From: Nocardia sp. NBC_01730
GTDB lineage: Bacteria > Actinomycetota > Actinomycetes > Mycobacteriales > Mycobacteriaceae
Reading direction: 5' to 3'
DNA length: 64,000 nucleotides
Assembly (NCBI RefSeq): GCF_035920445.1
Contig: NZ_CP109162.1
Location: 7,192,001 to 7,256,000, forward strand
Shown piece by piece: positions 57,599-64,000 of this stretch. The position numbers and the translations under genes were made by a program. Numbering within the stretch: position 1 is the stretch's first letter; the number at the start of each line of letters is the position of its first letter. Below the pieces are notes generated by a model that saw nothing but the letters and a program-made list of their open reading frames with translations, ran no database searches and was not told where the DNA came from.

Positions 57599-58231
57599 AT
57601 GGCCAGGGGTGTACCGGTGAAGCGGCAGCGGCGTACGCAGGAGCAGCGCAGCACCGAGATGCGCGCCCGGTTGCTGGACGCGACGGTGGATTGCCTGGTC
57701 GAGTACGGGTATGCGGGGACGACTACCCCCCGGGTGGCCGAACGGGCGGGAGTGACCCGCGGGGCTCAGGTGCACCACTTCGGTTCGAGGACCGATCTGG
57801 TGGTCGCCGCGATCAGCCATTTGGCGCAGCTGCGCGCCGAGACCGCGATGCGGGAGATGTCCCGGGTCGAGGGCGGTGTCGATCCGGTCGCGGCGGCGCT
57901 GGACTTCCTGTGGGAGCTGCACCAGGGCCCGCTGTTCATCGCGACCGTCGAACTGTGGGTGGCCGGGCGGACCGATCCGGTGCTCGCCGCCACGATGGAG
58001 AAGGTCGAGCCGTTCGTCAACAACGCCGTCCTGATGGCGGTCGCCCGCTTCGTGCCGGACGACGTACGCCGTAAGGAGGCGCGCGACTTCATCTACACCG
58101 CGATGGACGCGCTGCGCGGCATCCTGATCTCCAACTTCATCGACCCGGATCCCGAACGCGCCCACCGCCGCTGGCGCCGCGCCTGCGCCCACCTCCGCGA
58201 GATCGCCGCCGCCGCCCTCACCACCGAATAG
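57599..58231 (+). CDS. TetR-family regulator of the adjacent acyl-CoA operon
   Basis: The 210-residue TetR protein has the HTH at about 15-65 (RSTEMRARLLDATVDCLVEYGYAGTTTPRVAERAGVTRGAQVHHFGSRTDLVVAAI) and a C-terminal effector domain with YTAMDALRGILISNFIDPDPER. It is flanked by two identical-type operators, one at its own promoter and one before the thiolase gene 320 bp downstream. It is thus the likely local repressor of the five-gene operon; the effector is probably an acyl-CoA (inference). Confidence 0.9.
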   Translation: MARGVPVKRQRRTQEQRSTEMRARLLDATVDCLVEYGYAGTTTPRVAERAGVTRGAQVHHFGSRTDLVVAAISHLAQLRAETAMREMSRVEGGVDPVAAALDFLWELHQGPLFIATVELWVAGRTDPVLAATMEKVEPFVNNAVLMAVARFVPDDVRRKEARDFIYTAMDALRGILISNFIDPDPERAHRRWRRACAHLREIAAAALTTE

Positions 58232-58550
58232 CCGGTATGCCCGGATCGGGACTTCTGGGCTGTCCAACTCGTCGAGTGAGCCTTGTTCCCGAACTGTCGC
58301 GAGGCGCGGCTGCTCGCGCGTTTCCGTGTCGCCGAGTCGGTAGCGCTTCAGCGAATCGGCTCGCATACACATCTCGCTGTATGTGACAGAAGTCCGTAAA
58401 CCCCTGGCCATCGGGGCTGGCTGGGCGCAGTCGGTTCGATCCCCTTGCGTACTTACATACATCTTTGTATGTTTGTTTCGGCTGGATCCGGACGGGTCGG
58501 CCCATGACCATCCGCCGCGCCCGCGGAGCGCGCACTATCTGAGGAGTTCG
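58232..58550. other. Operator region upstream of the acyl-CoA operon
   Basis: This 319-bp region contains a looser inverted repeat CATACA-N8-TGTATG (58364-58383) and a full operator ACATACA-TCTT-TGTATGT (58455-58472). The ribosome binding site GAGGAG lies four bases before the thiolase ATG. No gene is seen. Confidence 0.65.
58455..58472. promoter_or_regulatory. TetR operator, copy 2 (operon promoter)
   Basis: ACATACA-TCTT-TGTATGT has the same arms and spacer length as 57564-57581. It is placed 78 bp before the first gene of the operon. Confidence 0.8.
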
Positions 58551-59756
58551 ATGGCGAACAGGGTCTACGTCGTCGGCGTCGGCATGACGAAATTCGAGAA
58601 GCCGGGCCGCCGCAAGAACGACGACGGCAGCGACTGGGACTACCCGCACATGGCCAAGGAATCGGGGACCAAGGCACTCGCGGACGCCGGCATCGCCTAT
58701 GACCTGGTGGAGCAGGCCTACGTCGGCTATGTCTACGGCGAGTCCACCTCGGGACAACGCGCCGTCTACGAACTCGGCCGCACCGGCATCCCGGTGGTCA
58801 ACGTGAACAACAACTGCTCCACCGGCTCGACCGCGCTCTACCTCGCGGCGCAGGCGATCCGGGGCGGGCTGGCCGACTGCACACTGGCGCTGGGCTTCGA
58901 GAAGATGCAACCGGGCTCGCTCGGCTCCACCTGGGACGACCGCGAGCAGCCGATGGCCGAGCACGTCATGGCGCTCGCCGAGATCTCCGAGGTGCTGTTC
59001 CCGGTGGCACCGTGGATGTTCGGCGCCGCGGGCCGCGAGCACATGAAGCAGTACGGCACCACCGCGGAGCATTTCGCGAAGATCGGCTACAAAAACCACA
59101 GGCACTCGGTGCACAACCCGTACTCCCAGTTCCAGGACGAGTACACGCTCGACGACATCCTCGGCTCGCGGATGATCTACGACCCGCTCACCAAGCTGCA
59201 GTGCTCGCCGACCTCCGACGGGTCCGGCGCGGTGATCCTGGCGAGTGCGGACTTCGTGAACAAGCACGATCTCGCCGCGCAGGCGGTGGAGATCGTCGGC
59301 CAAGTGATGACCACCGACTTCGCCTCCACGTTCGACGGCACCGCCAAGAACCTCATCGGCTACGACATGAACGTCCAAGCCGCGCGGAAGGTCTATCAGC
59401 AGGCCGGGCTCGGCCCCGAGGACTTCCAGGTCATCGAGCTGCACGACTGCTTCTCGGCCAACGAACTGCTGCTGTACGAAGCTCTCGGCCTGTGCGGCGC
59501 GGGCGAGGCGGGGAAGCTGATCGACGACAACCAGACCACCTACGGCGGCAAGTGGGTCGTGAACCCCTCCGGTGGCCTGATTTCCAAGGGCCACCCACTC
59601 GGTGCCACCGGTCTGGCGCAGTGCTCCGAACTGACCTGGCAGTTGCGCGGCACCGCGGACAAGCGGCAGGTGGACAACGTCACCGCCGCGCTCCAGCACA
59701 ACATCGGCCTCGGCGGCGCCGCGGTCGTCACCGCCTACCAGCGCGCCGACCGCTGA
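58551..59756 (+). CDS. Thiolase-fold lipid-transfer protein (SCP2-thiolase type)
   Basis: This 401-residue thiolase-superfamily protein starts [19 protein letters not shown], with the active-site Cys in [12 protein letters not shown] (near 85), [21 protein letters not shown] and the late His in [17 protein letters not shown]-x-type thiolases cleave or retro-aldol-cleave branched acyl-CoAs, including sterol side chains. As first gene of the operon it would supply the C-C cleavage step after dehydrogenation, hydration and oxidation by its neighbours. SD GAGGAG precedes ATG 58551. Confidence 0.92.
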   Translation: MANRVYVVGVGMTKFEKPGRRKNDDGSDWDYPHMAKESGTKALADAGIAYDLVEQAYVGYVYGESTSGQRAVYELGRTGIPVVNVNNNCSTGSTALYLAAQAIRGGLADCTLALGFEKMQPGSLGSTWDDREQPMAEHVMALAEISEVLFPVAPWMFGAAGREHMKQYGTTAEHFAKIGYKNHRHSVHNPYSQFQDEYTLDDILGSRMIYDPLTKLQCSPTSDGSGAVILASADFVNKHDLAAQAVEIVGQVMTTDFASTFDGTAKNLIGYDMNVQAARKVYQQAGLGPEDFQVIELHDCFSANELLLYEALGLCGAGEAGKLIDDNQTTYGGKWVVNPSGGLISKGHPLGATGLAQCSELTWQLRGTADKRQVDNVTAALQHNIGLGGAAVVTAYQRADR

Positions 59757-59794
59757 ATGCGGCTCACGCCGCACCCGACGAGGAGCAGAAGATT

Positions 59795-60229
59795 ATGGGA
59801 CACATCGAAGCCACCAAGGACGTCAACGCCACCCCCGAGGCGCTGTGGGCGGTCGTCTCCGACCCGCAGACCTGGGACAAGTGGTTCACCATCCACGAGC
59901 GCTTCATGGAGGAGCCGCCTGTCGTGCTGAACGAGGGTGTCAAGCTGGTCGCCAAGATCGTGATGCTCGGTATGGCGAACAAACTGGAGTGGACCGTCGT
60001 TTCGGTCGCCGCGCCGAACAAACTGACCCTCGGCGGCGCGGGCATGGCCGGGGTGAAGACCGAATTCACCTTCGACATCCAGCCCAAAGGCGATGGGAGC
60101 ACGATCTTGGTGTCCGGCGAATTCGAGGGCGCGCTGATCAAGGGCGCGCTGGGCAAGGCGGTCGAGAAGGACGGCATCAAGCAGCTCGATCGGTCACTCG
60201 AACAGCTCGACGCGCTGGCCTCGGTATGA
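59795..60229 (+). CDS. SRPBCC-fold lipid-binding protein
   Basis: This 144-residue START/Bet v1-type protein (MGHIEATKDVNATPEALWAVVSDPQTWDKWFTIHERFMEEPP...LEWTVVSVAAPNKLTLGG...GSTILVSGEFEGALIKGALGKAVEKDGIKQLDRSLEQL) has the usual beta-grip with a hydrophobic cavity. In this operon it may hold or deliver the lipid substrate. The stop overlaps the next ATG (ATGA, 60226). Confidence 0.88.
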   Translation: MGHIEATKDVNATPEALWAVVSDPQTWDKWFTIHERFMEEPPVVLNEGVKLVAKIVMLGMANKLEWTVVSVAAPNKLTLGGAGMAGVKTEFTFDIQPKGDGSTILVSGEFEGALIKGALGKAVEKDGIKQLDRSLEQLDALASV

Positions 60230-61104
60230 GCACCGAGACCACCGCTGCCCGCGTTGTCGAGTTCGACGACGCGGGCCTGGAAACCTGGTGTGACGAAGAG
60301 CGTTTCGAAGTCACCGGCGCGCGTATCGCGGAGTACGCCGCAGCGACCAACGATCCGATCGCCGCGCACTTGGCGGGGGTGGTGGCCCCGCCCGTCTTCG
60401 CCATCGTCCCGGTCTTCGAGGCCATGATGATGCCGGTGATCGACGTCGCGCCGATGGACATCTTCGGCCGGGTCGTACACGGGGAGCAGGACTTCCACTG
60501 CCATCGGGCGATCCTGCCAGGCGATCGGCTGGTGTCGCGCGCCAAGGCGACCGGCTACACCAGCCGCTCCAACGGGACGGCCATCACGATTCTCATCGAA
60601 TGCCGCAGCGAGACAGGCGAACTGGTCAACGAGCAGTATCTGACCGCCTTCTTCCGCAATGTCGACGCGGGAAAGACTGTCGGGGAGGCCGCTCCCGCGC
60701 ACAAGTTCGACGAGAGGTTGCGCGGGCAGGAGCCGATCGCGGTCGTGCCACAGCACGTCGACAACAACCAGACCTTCCGCTACGCACCGGCTTCCGGCGA
60801 TCCGGTGCCGCTGCACCTGGACGAGCAGGTGGCCGAGGATGCCGGGCTGCCCGGCATCATCGCGCATGGGCTGTGCACCATGGCTTTCGCGTCGTGGGCG
60901 GTGCTCGGCGAGGTGGGTGGCTCGGAGGTGCGTCGGCTGAAGCGCTTCGCGGTGCGCTTCGCGAAGCTGGTCTTTCCCGGAGACGATCTGGAGACCCGCA
61001 TCTGGAAGGTCGGCTCGGCCGACGGCATGACCACCTACGCGTTCGAGACCGTACGCGGTGCGGATGTCGTCCTCAGCGACGGACTGGCGGAAATCGCCGA
61101 CTGA
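60226..61104 (+). CDS. Double hot-dog MaoC-type acyl dehydratase
   Basis: This 292-residue protein has two hot-dog domains. The C-terminal one carries the hydratase-2 motif (DPVPLHLDEQVAEDAGLPGIIAHGLCTMAF, about 200-230) with the His and Asp/Glu positions of enoyl-CoA hydratase 2; the N-terminal domain lacks it. It would hydrate the enoyl-CoA made by the acyl-CoA dehydrogenase. Coupled to the SRPBCC gene. Confidence 0.88.
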   Translation: MSTETTAARVVEFDDAGLETWCDEERFEVTGARIAEYAAATNDPIAAHLAGVVAPPVFAIVPVFEAMMMPVIDVAPMDIFGRVVHGEQDFHCHRAILPGDRLVSRAKATGYTSRSNGTAITILIECRSETGELVNEQYLTAFFRNVDAGKTVGEAAPAHKFDERLRGQEPIAVVPQHVDNNQTFRYAPASGDPVPLHLDEQVAEDAGLPGIIAHGLCTMAFASWAVLGEVGGSEVRRLKRFAVRFAKLVFPGDDLETRIWKVGSADGMTTYAFETVRGADVVLSDGLAEIAD

Positions 61105-61183
61105 TTCGGCGGTCATTCCGGTGTCTGCCGGAGCTCTGCCACAGCATTCACACACCCCATCGCTCGGATGAAGGAGACAACAT

Positions 61184-62062
61184 ATGGGTGCACTGGCTGG
61201 ACGGGTCGCCGTCATCACCGGTGCAGGCCGCGGCATCGGCCGCGAGCACGCACTGCTGTTCGCGAAGGAAGGCGCCGCCGTGGTCGTCAACGACCGCGGC
61301 GGCAGCAATGCGGGCGAGGGAACCGACAGCGGACCCGCGCAGGAGGTCGTGAACGAGATCGTCGCCGCCGGCGGAAGGGCGGTCGCCAACACCGACGACA
61401 TCGCCACCTGGGGCGGCGCAAAAAACGTTGTGGTGCAGTCTATTTCGGAGTTCGACGGGCTCGATATCGTGGTCAACAACGCGGGCATCCTGCGCGACGC
61501 TTTCCTCGCGGGCATGGACGAGGCGCAGTGGGACACGGTGATCGCCGTGCACCTCAAGGGCCATGCCGCGGTGCTGCACCATGCCGCCGCGTACTGGAAG
61601 GAACAGTCCAAGGCGGGCAGGCAGCCGAATGCCGCGGTGATCAACACGGCCTCGGCCTCCGGCACCACCGTGCCGAACGCAGGCCAGGCCAACTACGGCG
61701 CGGCCAAGGCGGGGATCGCCGCGCTGACCCTGGTCGCCGCCGAAGAGTTGGCGCGCTACGGCGTGCGCGTCAACGCGATCGCACCGATCGCGCGCACCCG
61801 CCTCACCCTGGCCACGCCAGGTATGGGCGATATCATGGCGGCCGAGGCCGAAGCCGTCGAGGAGGGCGGTTTCGACGCCTTCAGCCCGGCCAATATCTCG
61901 CCGCTGGTGGCCTACCTGGCCGGCGACAAGTGCTCGCTCACCGGCAAGGTGTTCGCGGTGCAGGGCGGCGCCATCTCCGAGCTGGCCGGTTGGCACGACG
62001 TCAAGACCATCGAGACCGAGGGGCCGTGGGCGATCGACGACATCGCCGCCCGGCTGCCCTGA
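61184..62062 (+). CDS. Short-chain dehydrogenase (3-hydroxyacyl-CoA type)
   Basis: This 292-residue SDR resembles the dehydrogenase part of peroxisomal multifunctional enzyme 2: MGALAGRVAVITGAGRGIGREHALLFAKEGAAVVVNDRGG, VVNNAGILRDAFLAGMDEAQWDTVIAVHLKGH, INTASASGTTVPNAGQANYGAAKAG (Ser, Tyr, Lys triad). It probably oxidises a 3-hydroxyacyl-CoA produced by the MaoC protein. SD AAGGAGA precedes ATG 61184. Confidence 0.92.
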   Translation: MGALAGRVAVITGAGRGIGREHALLFAKEGAAVVVNDRGGSNAGEGTDSGPAQEVVNEIVAAGGRAVANTDDIATWGGAKNVVVQSISEFDGLDIVVNNAGILRDAFLAGMDEAQWDTVIAVHLKGHAAVLHHAAAYWKEQSKAGRQPNAAVINTASASGTTVPNAGQANYGAAKAGIAALTLVAAEELARYGVRVNAIAPIARTRLTLATPGMGDIMAAEAEAVEEGGFDAFSPANISPLVAYLAGDKCSLTGKVFAVQGGAISELAGWHDVKTIETEGPWAIDDIAARLP

Positions 62063-62092
62063 CCGCGCGGGAACGTTAGGAGAACAACGACG

Positions 62093-63352
62093 ATGTTCGA
62101 ATGGTCCGAGACCGATGTGCTGATCCGCGATGCCGTCCGGGCGTTCATCGACAAGGAGATCCGCCCCAACCTGGACGCGCTCGACAGCGGCGAACTGCCG
62201 CCGTATCCGATTCTCCGAAAACTGTTCAGCCAGTTCGGGATCGATGCCATGGGCGGCGAGGCCGTGGACAAGATGCTGGCCGAGCAGCGGGCGCGCGAGG
62301 CGGCAGCCCCCGGCGAGACGAAGCCGGAGAAGACGAAGAAGTCGTCCGGCGCAAGCCCGTTCGGCGGGCAGGAGTCGTTGATGGCGGTGCTGATCGGCGA
62401 GCTGTCCGGGGTGTGCATGGGCCTGGTCACCGCAATGGGCGTGAGCACCGGGCTCGGCGCAACCACCATCATGTCGCGTGGCACGCTTGCGCAGAAAGAG
62501 CGCTGGCTGAAGGATATCGTCACCATGAAGAAGGTCGCGTCGTGGGCGATCACCGAACCGGATTCCGGTTCGGACGCGTTCGGTGGCATGAAGACCTACG
62601 TCAAACGCGATGGTGCGGACTACATCCTCAATGGACAGAAGACCTTCATCACCAACGGGCCCTACGCCGACGTGATGATCGTCTACGCCAAGCTCGACGA
62701 CGGTGCGGGCGGAGACAAGCGCGAACGCGAGGTGCTCACCTTCGTGCTCGACAAGGGCATGGAAGGCCTCAGCCAGGGCAAGCCGTTCCAGAAGATGGGA
62801 CTGCACTCCTCGCCGACCGGTGAGCTGTTCTTCGACAACGTGCGGGTCGGCCGGGACCGGTTACTCGGTGAGACCGAGAAGCACGAGGGCGGCGACGGCA
62901 GGGACAGCGCCCGTTCCAGCTTCACCGCCGAGCGCATCGGCGTCGCCTTCATGGCGCTGGGCATCATCAACGAATGCCACCGGCTCTGCCTGGCGTACGC
63001 CAAGAGCCGCAAGCTCTGGGGCCAGGAGATCGGACGGTTCCAGCTGGTTCAGTTGAAGCTGGCGAAAATGGAGATCGCGCGAATCAACGTGCAGAACATG
63101 GTCTTCAACACCCTCGAACGAGGTAGGGCGGGCAAGCCGCCGACGCTCGCCGAGGCCTCCGCGATGAAGCTGTACGCGTCAGAGGCGGCCACCGAGGTCG
63201 CCATGGAGGCGGTCCAGCTGTTCGGCGGCAACGGCTACATGACCGAATACCGCGTGGAACAGCTCGCACGCGACGCCAAGTCGCTGATGATCTACGCGGG
63301 CAGCAACGAAATCCAGGTGACGCACATCGCCAAGGGCTTGCTCGCGCAATAG
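62093..63352 (+). CDS. Acyl-CoA dehydrogenase
   Basis: This 419-residue flavoprotein has the FAD/substrate motifs WAITEPDSGSDAFGG and ITNGPYADVMIVYA, and the C-terminal helices QLFGGNGYMTEYRVEQLARDAKSLMIYAGSNEIQ. A Lys/Pro-rich insertion (about residues 70-95, ETKPEKTKKSSGASPFGG) is unusual. At the usual catalytic Glu position (YEG) the protein reads YAG, so the base must come from another helix, as in isovaleryl/long-chain-type enzymes, or be missing. It is the last gene of the operon, followed by palindromic repeats. Confidence 0.92.
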   Translation: MFEWSETDVLIRDAVRAFIDKEIRPNLDALDSGELPPYPILRKLFSQFGIDAMGGEAVDKMLAEQRAREAAAPGETKPEKTKKSSGASPFGGQESLMAVLIGELSGVCMGLVTAMGVSTGLGATTIMSRGTLAQKERWLKDIVTMKKVASWAITEPDSGSDAFGGMKTYVKRDGADYILNGQKTFITNGPYADVMIVYAKLDDGAGGDKREREVLTFVLDKGMEGLSQGKPFQKMGLHSSPTGELFFDNVRVGRDRLLGETEKHEGGDGRDSARSSFTAERIGVAFMALGIINECHRLCLAYAKSRKLWGQEIGRFQLVQLKLAKMEIARINVQNMVFNTLERGRAGKPPTLAEASAMKLYASEAATEVAMEAVQLFGGNGYMTEYRVEQLARDAKSLMIYAGSNEIQVTHIAKGLLAQ

Positions 63353-63500
63353 TGCCCGAGCCTGGGCACTTCGCGCTTGACCCTATACAACGACATCGGG
63401 CCCGGCTTTCGGTTCCGAGCGAAGCTGTTCAGGGGCGCTGCGCGCTCCGCCGTGGGTGGGGAAAATTCGCTATTTTCGGGCCAGCGAGATCGGGCATTGT

Positions 63501-63602
63501 TTGTTCGCGGCCCGGTTCGCGTCCGAGTGGCCGACGTGTTTGTGACGAAGTCGCTACCGGCGGTCGCTCGAATGCGAGCTATGAGGAGAGCAGCTGTGAA
63601 CG
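63501..63602 (+). repeat. Dispersed palindromic element, copy F (degenerate)
   Basis: The left arm GTTCGCGGCCCGGTTCGCGT, CCGAGTGGCCGACGTGTT and the centre GACGAAGTCGCTACCGG match copy G closely. The right arm (CGCTCGAATGCGAGC) has diverged. Confidence 0.75.
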
Positions 63603-63700
63603 TTCAGGGCGATGTGCGAGCAATTAGTACCGCGTTCGCCTCTCGACGCAACACGTAGGCCAGACTGCCGGTTCCGAGCGAAGCGAGATCGGGCATTGTT

Positions 63701-63815
63701 TGTTCGCGGCCCGGCTCGCGTCCGAGTGGCCGACGTGTTCGCGACGAAGTCGCCAGCGTCGGCCGCTCGGACGCGAGCCACCAGGGGGCCGCGAACACGC
63801 CGCGCCCGCGCGGCC
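63701..63815 (+). repeat. Dispersed palindromic element, copy G
   Basis: The left arm GTTCGCGGCCCGGCTCGCGT, GTGGCCGACG, the centre GCGACGAAGTCGCCAGCG and the right arm CGGCCGCTCGGACGCGAGCC...GGGGGCCGCGAACAC give the clearest inverted repeat of the set. A small hairpin CCGCGC/GCGCGG lies at the right end. It lies just after the stop of the last, partial gene. Confidence 0.85.
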
Positions 63816-63817
63816 AA

Positions 63818-64000
63818 TTACACAGCGCGCAGCCGGTTCCGGCTGGCGTAGACGTGTTCGGCGATGAGGGTGGCGATGCGGTCCGGCGCCTCGAGCATCG
63901 GCACGTGGCCGACGCCGTTGACCAGGATGCGGTCGGCGGATTCCGGCAGTTCCTTCAGATAGCGGCGGGCGTAGACGCGATTGGGGATGACCCGGTCGTA
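63818..64000 (-). CDS. 3' end of an alpha/beta hydrolase (truncated by window edge)
   Basis: The 60 visible codons (YDRVIPNRVYARRYLKELPESADRILVNGVGHVPMLEAPDRIATLIAEHVYASRNRLRAV) show the catalytic His in GVGHVPMLEAP and the IPNRVY segment that follows the acid residue in haloperoxidase/lipase-type hydrolases. The start and nucleophile lie beyond the window. Substrate unknown. Confidence 0.8.
   Translation of the reverse strand, partial: YDRVIPNRVYARRYLKELPESADRILVNGVGHVPMLEAPDRIATLIAEHVYASRNRLRAV

Larger units (their letters stand above)
63353..63817. other. Repeat-rich spacer after the acyl-CoA operon
   Basis: The 465 bp are made almost entirely of two copies (F, G) of the palindromic element. 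Each is preceded by the same direct block (CGGTTCCGAGCGAAGC, and CGAGATCGGGCATTGTTTG). No gene is supported. Confidence 0.65.

Overview
The window is high-GC actinobacterial chromosome, most likely Nocardia or a close relative in the Mycobacteriales. Much of the gene order matches the Mycobacterium tuberculosis block glmS - nnr - alr - tsaE/tsaB/rimI/tsaD - groES/groEL1 - whiB3 - (Rv3415c-like) - sigD/rsdA - DUF5319 - guaB2 - guaB3 - guaA - imuA'/imuB. A Nocardia-like accessory set is spread through it. I saw no tRNA, rRNA, CRISPR array or intact insertion sequence.

Layout. 1-6.6 kb: end of an unknown gene, an esterase-fold protein without its nucleophile, glmS, a blue-copper lipoprotein, nnr and alr. 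6.6-10.5 kb: a tightly overlapping operon of an alpha/beta hydrolase and the t6A/RimI genes. 10.5-15 kb: an Hsp70-like membrane protein, then CIRCE-controlled groES and groEL1. 15-20.7 kb: regulators (sigK with a truncated rskA, whiB3, sigD-rsdA). 20.7-27.3 kb: guanine nucleotide synthesis (guaB2, guaB3, guaA) separated by repeat-rich spacers. 27.3-36 kb: accessory genes, including a divergent PspC-domain protein / PspC-domain sensor kinase / response regulator locus and a Ser/Thr kinase. 36-45.7 kb: the SOS mutasome (imuA', imuB, dnaE2). LexA-type boxes lie before imuA' and dnaE2, and a third lies before a small TPR-like gene next to dnaE2. 45.7-50.6 kb: small conserved genes, then metX behind a SAM-IV riboswitch and a Cys-Cys-Cys leader peptide. 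The metY that should sit between them survives only as an internally deleted remnant. 50.6-57.5 kb: two MFS exporters, icd, an imine-reductase-like gene and a GlxA-type regulator. 57.6-63.4 kb: a TetR gene and a five-gene acyl-CoA/beta-oxidation-type operon that share an operator motif. The window ends inside another alpha/beta hydrolase.

Most noteworthy. (1) The SAM-IV riboswitch plus MCCCSHAPG leader ORF plus possible SD-sequestering hairpin on a metY(deleted)-metX transcript. (2) A conserved leader of about 130 nt found twice, directly upstream of alr and of the PspC-linked response regulator. (3) A third LexA-type box and a coupled 52-codon ORF within the ImuA'-ImuB-DnaE2 region. (4) An RskA-type anti-sigma factor reduced to its cytoplasmic domain. 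(5) A family of about seven dispersed palindromic elements and an 80-bp tandem array before guaB2. All calls come from reading the sequence without database searches.
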